In this document: positions 59,693 to 64,000 of the stretch, one piece after another | How positions within the stretch are numbered: position 1 is the stretch's first letter | Layout of the letters: each line of letters opens with the position of its first letter | DNA from: Ruegeria atlantica | Lineage (GTDB): Bacteria > Pseudomonadota > Alphaproteobacteria > Rhodobacterales > Rhodobacteraceae | Direction of reading: 5' to 3' | Assembly (NCBI RefSeq): GCF_013032455.1 | Contig: NZ_WQCF01000008.1 | Coordinates: 62,001 to 126,000 of the forward strand | Length of the DNA: 64,000 nt | The notes under the pieces: generated by a model | What the model was told of the DNA's origin: nothing | What the model saw: only the letters and a program-made list of their open reading frames with translations | The model's database searches: none | Position numbers and translations under genes: made by a program

Positions 59693-61201
59693 TTACAGAT
59701 CCATCAACAGGCGGCGCGGATCTTCCAGCGCCTCTTTTACACGAACAAGGAAGGTCACGGCGCCTTTGCCGTCAACGATCCGGTGGTCATAGGACAGGGC
59801 AAGATACATCATCGGACGGATCACAACCTGACCGTTGATCGCCATCGGACGGTCCTGGATTTTGTGCATGCCCAGGATGCCCGATTGCGGGGGGTTCAGG
59901 ATTGGGGACGACATCAGCGAGCCATAGACACCACCATTCGAGATGGTGAAAGTGCCGCCCTGCATTTCCTCCATCGAAAGCTTGCCGTCACGCGCCCGCT
60001 TGCCTTTCTCGGCAATGGCTTTTTCGATAGCGGCAAAGGACATCGAGTCCGCGTCGCGGATAACCGGAACCACCAGACCGGTGGGTGTGCCGGCGGCCAC
60101 ACCCATGTGGACGAAGTTCTTGTAGACGATGTCAGTGCCGTCGATCTCGGCGTTCACCTCGGGCACTTCCTTCAGAGCATGGCAGCAGGCCTTGGTGAAG
60201 AAGGACATAAAGCCCAGACGCACGCCGTGCTTTTTCTCGAACTGGTCTTTGTACTGGTTGCGCAAAGCCATCACCTCGGTCATGTCCACCTCGTTATAGG
60301 TGGTCAGCATGGCGGCGGTGTTCTGACTGTCCTTCAGACGCTTGGCAATGGTCTGGCGCAGGCGGGTCATCTTGACCCGTTCCTCGCGTGCAGCGTCATG
60401 GGCCGCGACCGGTGCACGCGGCGCGGCAGCAGGGGCTGGAGCTGGCGCCGGAGCGGCGGCAGTTGCCACGGCGCGGGCCACGTCCTCTTTCATGATACGA
60501 CCATCGCGACCGGTACCGCTGACCTGATCGGCGGACAACCCGGCCTGCGCCATGGCTTTCTCAGCCGACGGCGCGTTGGCGATATCTTTGCCTGCGGTGG
60601 TAGCTGCAGCAGGGGCCGCTGCAGCGGCTGGGGCTGCGGCAGGGGCAGCCACAGCACCCGAACCAGAGATCACGGCCAGCTTGGCCGAAGCATCCACAGT
60701 GGTGCCTTCGGGGGCGACGATTTCGGCCAGAACGCCAGCGGCGGGGGCCGGAACCTCGACCGATACCTTGTCGGTTTCTAGTTCGCACAGCATTTCGTCT
60801 TGTGCGACCGCATCGCCAACCTGTTTGAACCATGTGGAAACAGTAGCTTCGGTGACGGATTCACCCAGAGTAGGGACCATCACATCAACGCTGCCAGCGT
60901 CTGCGGTCGGTGCGGCCTCGGCTGCAGGGGCAGGGGCTGCGGCTGGGGCCGGGGCAGCGCCTCCGCCTGCTGTTATGGTGGCCAGCAACGCGTCAACGCC
61001 AACGGTTTCACCTTCGGCGGCGACGATCTCGCCCATGACGCCGGCGGCAGGCGCCGGAACTTCAACTGTTACCTTGTCGGTTTCAAGCTCACAGAGCATC
61101 TCATCCATTGCCACCGCGTCACCTGGTTTCTTGAACCAGGTCGCAACCGTGGCTTCGGTGACAGATTCGCCAAGCGTGGGAACACGAACTTCAATGGTCA
61201 T
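59693..61201 (-). CDS. odhB: 2-oxoglutarate dehydrogenase E2 (dihydrolipoyl succinyltransferase), two lipoyl domains
   Basis: A 502-residue E2 subunit. Two N-terminal lipoyl domains are present, each with the modified-Lys motif CELETDKV (about residues 37-45 and 146-154), joined by Ala/Pro-rich linkers; then a peripheral subunit-binding domain ([20 protein letters not shown]) and the catalytic domain with SMTDLR-like [15 protein letters not shown] and the active-site block [16 protein letters not shown]. coli SucB has a single lipoyl domain. It transfers succinyl from lipoate to CoA. Overlaps neither neighbour: 3 bp from sucA. Confidence 0.94.
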   Translation of the reverse strand: MTIEVRVPTLGESVTEATVATWFKKPGDAVAMDEMLCELETDKVTVEVPAPAAGVMGEIVAAEGETVGVDALLATITAGGGAAPAPAAAPAPAAEAAPTADAGSVDVMVPTLGESVTEATVSTWFKQVGDAVAQDEMLCELETDKVSVEVPAPAAGVLAEIVAPEGTTVDASAKLAVISGSGAVAAPAAAPAAAAAPAAATTAGKDIANAPSAEKAMAQAGLSADQVSGTGRDGRIMKEDVARAVATAAAPAPAPAPAAAPRAPVAAHDAAREERVKMTRLRQTIAKRLKDSQNTAAMLTTYNEVDMTEVMALRNQYKDQFEKKHGVRLGFMSFFTKACCHALKEVPEVNAEIDGTDIVYKNFVHMGVAAGTPTGLVVPVIRDADSMSFAAIEKAIAEKGKRARDGKLSMEEMQGGTFTISNGGVYGSLMSSPILNPPQSGILGMHKIQDRPMAINGQVVIRPMMYLALSYDHRIVDGKGAVTFLVRVKEALEDPRRLLMDL

Positions 61202-61204
61202 CGT

Positions 61205-64000
61205 TTACTTTCCTTCGATGCTCAGCGCTTCGTTCACGAGCGCTTCTTGTTGGGCTTTGTGTTGGCTGGCCAGTCCCGTCGCGGGTGAAGCCGAGGTTGC
61301 GCGGCCGACATAGCGTGGCCGTGTGTGTTTGGCCTTGATGCGGGTCAGGACCCATTCGATGTTGGGTTCGATAAATGTCCAGGCACCTTGGTTCTTGGGC
61401 TCTTCCTGACACCAGACCATCTCGGCCCCTTTAAAGCGCTCAAGTTCATTGATCAGCGAATGTGCCGGGAACGGGTAGTATTGCTCGATCCGCATCAGAT
61501 AGACATCGTCGATGCCGCGTGCGTCGCGCTCCTCCAGCAGGTCATAATAGACCTTGCCGGAACACATCACCACGCGCTTGATCTTGTCGTCCTTGACCAG
61601 CTTAGTGTCCGAGTTGCCCTTTTGCGCGTCATCCCACAGCACCCGGTGGAAGCTCGACCCGGTGGTGAAATCTTCGGCCGTGCTGATCGCCAGCTTGTGG
61701 CGCAGCAACGATTTCGGGGTCACCAGGATCAGCGGCTTACGGAAGGTGCGGTGCAATTGTCGGCGCAGGATGTGGAAATAGTTCGCAGGCGTCGTACAGT
61801 TCGCCACGATCCAGTTGTCCTGGCCGCACATCTGAAGGAATCGTTCCAGACGAGCCGAGCTGTGCTCGGGACCTTGCCCTTCGAACCCGTGCGGCAGCAA
61901 GGTGACCAGACCGGACATGCGCAGCCACTTACTTTCGCCCGAGCTGATGAACTGGTCGAACATGATTTGCGCACCATTGGCGAAGTCGCCAAATTGCGCC
62001 TCCCACAGGGTCAGGGCGTTTGGTTCTGCCAGCGAGTAGCCGTATTCGAAACCCAGAACCGCATATTCGGACAGCATCGAGTCAATCACGTCATAATGTG
62101 ACTGACCCTTGCGTATATTGTTCAGCGGATAATAACGCTGCTCGGTTTCCTGATGGATAAAGCCCGAGTGGCGCTGGCTGAATGTACCGCGTGTTGCATC
62201 CTGACCAGACAAACGCACCGGGAAGCCTTCGGTCAGCAGAGAGCCAAAAGCCAGAGCCTCACCCGTGGCCCAGTCAAAACCTTTGCCGGTTTCAAACATC
62301 CGCTTTTTGTGATCAAGCAGGCGGCCAACGGTTTTGTGCAGTGCGAATCCGTCCGGGACTTTGGTCAGCGCTGTGCCGACCTCGGCCAGGGTTTCCGGCG
62401 TGATTGCAGTTTCACCACGGACGTATTCTTCTTTGTTCTTGTCCAGATGCGACCAGCGCCCATCCAGCCAGTCGGCCTTGTTGGGTTTAAAGTCTTTACC
62501 GGCCTCGAACTCATCGTTCAGATGGGCCTGGAAGGCGGCCTTCATGTCCTCGATTTCGCCCTCGGGGATCAGGCCATCTTTGACCAGGCGCTCGGTATAC
62601 AGCGACAAAGTGGTCTTATGCGTCTTGATCTTCTTGTACATGATCGGGTTGGTGAACATGGGCTCGTCGCCCTCGTTGTGACCAAACCGGCGGTAGCAGA
62701 AGATGTCGATAACAACATCCTTGTGGAACTTCTGACGGAACTCGGTCGCCACCTTGGCGGCGTGCACCACGGCTTCGGGATCGTCGCCGTTCACGTGGAA
62801 GATCGGTGCCTCGACCATCAGCGCGATATCTGTAGGATACGGGCTGGAGCGTGAGAAGTGCGGCGCGGTGGTGAAACCGATCTGGTTGTTCACGACGATA
62901 TGCATGGTGCCGCCGGTCTTGTGCCCTTTCAGGCCCGACAGGCCAAAGCCTTCGGCCACCACACCCTGACCTGCAAATGCCGCATCACCGTGTAGCAGAA
63001 CGCCCATGACCTTGGTGCGATCTTCATCATGCAGCTGATCCTGCTTGGCGCGGACCTTGCCCAGCACGACCGGGTTCACCGCCTCAAGGTGGGACGGGTT
63101 TGCGGTCAGCGACAAGTGCACGCTGTTGCCATTGAACTCACGGTCACTGGACGCACCGAGGTGATATTTCACATCGCCCGAGCCATCCACATCCTCTGGC
63201 TTGAAGCTGCCGCCCTGAAATTCGTTGAAAATGGCGCGATAGGGCTTGCCCATAACATTGGCCAGAATGTTCAGGCGGCCCCGGTGCGGCATGCCGATGA
63301 CGATGTCACTCAGGCCCAGCGCACCGCCACGCTTGATGATCTGCTCCATCGCCGGGATGAGCGCTTCACCACCGTCCAGACCGAAGCGTTTGGTGCCCAT
63401 GTATTTCACGTGCAGGAATTTCTCGAAGCCCTCGGCCTCGACCATCTTGTTTAGGATCGCCTTGCGGCCTTCTTTGGTAAAGGCGATTTCCTTGCCATAG
63501 CCCTCGATCCGTTCCTTCAGCCACGCGGCCTCTTCTGGGTTCGAGATATGCATGTACTGAAGCGCAAACGTACCGCAGTAGGTCCGCTTCACGATCTCAA
63601 CGATTTGACGCATGCTGGCCATCTGCAGGCCCAGAACATTGTCGATAAAGATCGGGCGATCCATGTCGGCATCGGTGAAGCCATAAGTCTTCGGGTCCAG
63701 CTCGGGATGCGTGCTGGCCGCGCGCATACCCAACGGATCCAGATCGGCGGCCAGATGGCCCCGGATACGATAGGCCCGGATCAGCATCAACGCCCGTAGG
63801 CTGTCCAGCACAGCGCGCTTGATCTGATCTTCGCTGACCTGAACGCCTTTGTCCGCCGCCTTTTCTTTGATCTTCTTGCCTGCGGCCTTGGCATCAATCT
63901 CAGCCCATTCGCCGGTCAGTGCGCCGGTCAGATCATCCGCTGGCATCGGCGGCCAGTCGGTCCGCGCCCAGGACGGCCCCTCGGCCTCTTTCTGTACGTC
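61205..64000 (-). CDS. sucA: 2-oxoglutarate dehydrogenase E1 component (5' end outside window)
   Basis: The thiamine-diphosphate-dependent E1 that decarboxylates 2-oxoglutarate and reductively succinylates E2. About 931 codons are visible; the frame stays open to the window edge, where it reads DVQKEAEGPSWARTDWPP before the Met at 63946, so the true start lies beyond base 64000 and that internal Met is not the start. Motifs: GMPHRGRLNILANVMGKPYR, ThDP/Mg region GDAAFAGQGVVAEGFGLSGL, VVNNQIGFTTAPHFSRSSPY, and C-terminal LPHGFEGQGPEHSSARLERF. First gene of the operon with odhB and lpdA. Confidence 0.95.
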   Translation of the reverse strand, partial: DVQKEAEGPSWARTDWPPMPADDLTGALTGEWAEIDAKAAGKKIKEKAADKGVQVSEDQIKRAVLDSLRALMLIRAYRIRGHLAADLDPLGMRAASTHPELDPKTYGFTDADMDRPIFIDNVLGLQMASMRQIVEIVKRTYCGTFALQYMHISNPEEAAWLKERIEGYGKEIAFTKEGRKAILNKMVEAEGFEKFLHVKYMGTKRFGLDGGEALIPAMEQIIKRGGALGLSDIVIGMPHRGRLNILANVMGKPYRAIFNEFQGGSFKPEDVDGSGDVKYHLGASSDREFNGNSVHLSLTANPSHLEAVNPVVLGKVRAKQDQLHDEDRTKVMGVLLHGDAAFAGQGVVAEGFGLSGLKGHKTGGTMHIVVNNQIGFTTAPHFSRSSPYPTDIALMVEAPIFHVNGDDPEAVVHAAKVATEFRQKFHKDVVIDIFCYRRFGHNEGDEPMFTNPIMYKKIKTHKTTLSLYTERLVKDGLIPEGEIEDMKAAFQAHLNDEFEAGKDFKPNKADWLDGRWSHLDKNKEEYVRGETAITPETLAEVGTALTKVPDGFALHKTVGRLLDHKKRMFETGKGFDWATGEALAFGSLLTEGFPVRLSGQDATRGTFSQRHSGFIHQETEQRYYPLNNIRKGQSHYDVIDSMLSEYAVLGFEYGYSLAEPNALTLWEAQFGDFANGAQIMFDQFISSGESKWLRMSGLVTLLPHGFEGQGPEHSSARLERFLQMCGQDNWIVANCTTPANYFHILRRQLHRTFRKPLILVTPKSLLRHKLAISTAEDFTTGSSFHRVLWDDAQKGNSDTKLVKDDKIKRVVMCSGKVYYDLLEERDARGIDDVYLMRIEQYYPFPAHSLINELERFKGAEMVWCQEEPKNQGAWTFIEPNIEWVLTRIKAKHTRPRYVGRATSASPATGLASQHKAQQEALVNEALSIEGK

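Noticed and set aside
1-64000. Mobile elements, tRNA/rRNA genes, CRISPR arrays
   Set aside because: I looked for transposase or integrase motifs, att-like direct repeats, tRNA-like T-arm/CCA patterns and regularly spaced repeats and found none that hold up.

Overview
The window looks like chromosomal DNA of a marine alphaproteobacterium of the Rhodobacterales (Roseobacter group, Ruegeria/Phaeobacter-like). This is inferred from about 60-65% GC in coding DNA, the domain architectures (two-lipoyl OdhB, DUF429-like/MoeA fusion, TIGR02302/DUF4175 protein, alphaproteobacterial aa3 oxidase subunit IV), a DmdC-type acyl-CoA dehydrogenase and the phaAB pair. The assignment rests on recognition of families, not on a search. 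I see no tRNA, rRNA, CRISPR, prophage, insertion sequence or replication origin. Genes are tightly packed, with many 1-16 bp overlaps, and no stretch longer than 300 bases lacks a gene.

Layout. 1-3382: end of a quinone oxidoreductase, a DUF2189 membrane protein, a second quinone oxidoreductase, a secreted YHS protein, a small unknown gene. 3113-7540 (minus): one overlapping operon running pyrB, three unknown proteins (at least two with membrane segments), a dihydroorotase homologue that lacks its metal ligands, plsY and the small gene. 7615-10844: a cysteine-rich secreted protein, a uracil-DNA glycosylase homologue without Fe-S cysteines, a phosphoesterase, a LysE-type exporter and moaB. 10951-17741: an RND efflux pump (adaptor plus permease), a NUDIX hydrolase, a DsbD N-domain protein and a YqgE/AlgH protein. 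17742-25339: Sua5, a DmdC-like acyl-CoA dehydrogenase with an MBL hydrolase and a DUF6173 protein, then a membrane GDPD coupled to a secreted phospholipase A2-like protein, the tiny CtaD-partner subunit IV gene and a lipoprotein with a possible permuted-papain fold. 25328-30528: azlCD divergent from the molybdenum-cofactor operon fdhD-mobA-mobB-moeA(fusion).

30525-39795: unknown membrane protein, greA, a SoxR gene divergent from a VOC protein with a recognisable sox box between them, ETF-ubiquinone oxidoreductase, a TPR protein, ispE, polyprenyl diphosphate synthase, DUF2007, a TrmN6-like methyltransferase, DUF465. 39792-48199: EamA exporter with GcvA-type LysR regulator, a 36-residue protein, phaB and phaA (with a PhaR-like palindrome upstream), an EAL phosphodiesterase, a sterol-desaturase-family hydroxylase and small unknown genes, a TlpA-like thioredoxin. 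48221-53943: argH, two tiny lipoproteins, lysA and a DUF4175 protein. 53961-57811: zinc-ribbon protein divergent from ftsE-ftsX-plsC-PNPOx. 57959-64000 (minus): sucA (cut by the window edge), odhB, a small ABM-like protein and lpdA, i.e. the 2-oxoglutarate dehydrogenase operon.

Most of the window is housekeeping. The observations I would look at first are the pseudo-dihydroorotase operon, the PLA2-like/GDPD pair, the DUF429-like/MoeA fusion, the Fe-S-less UDG homologue and the SoxR-VOC module.
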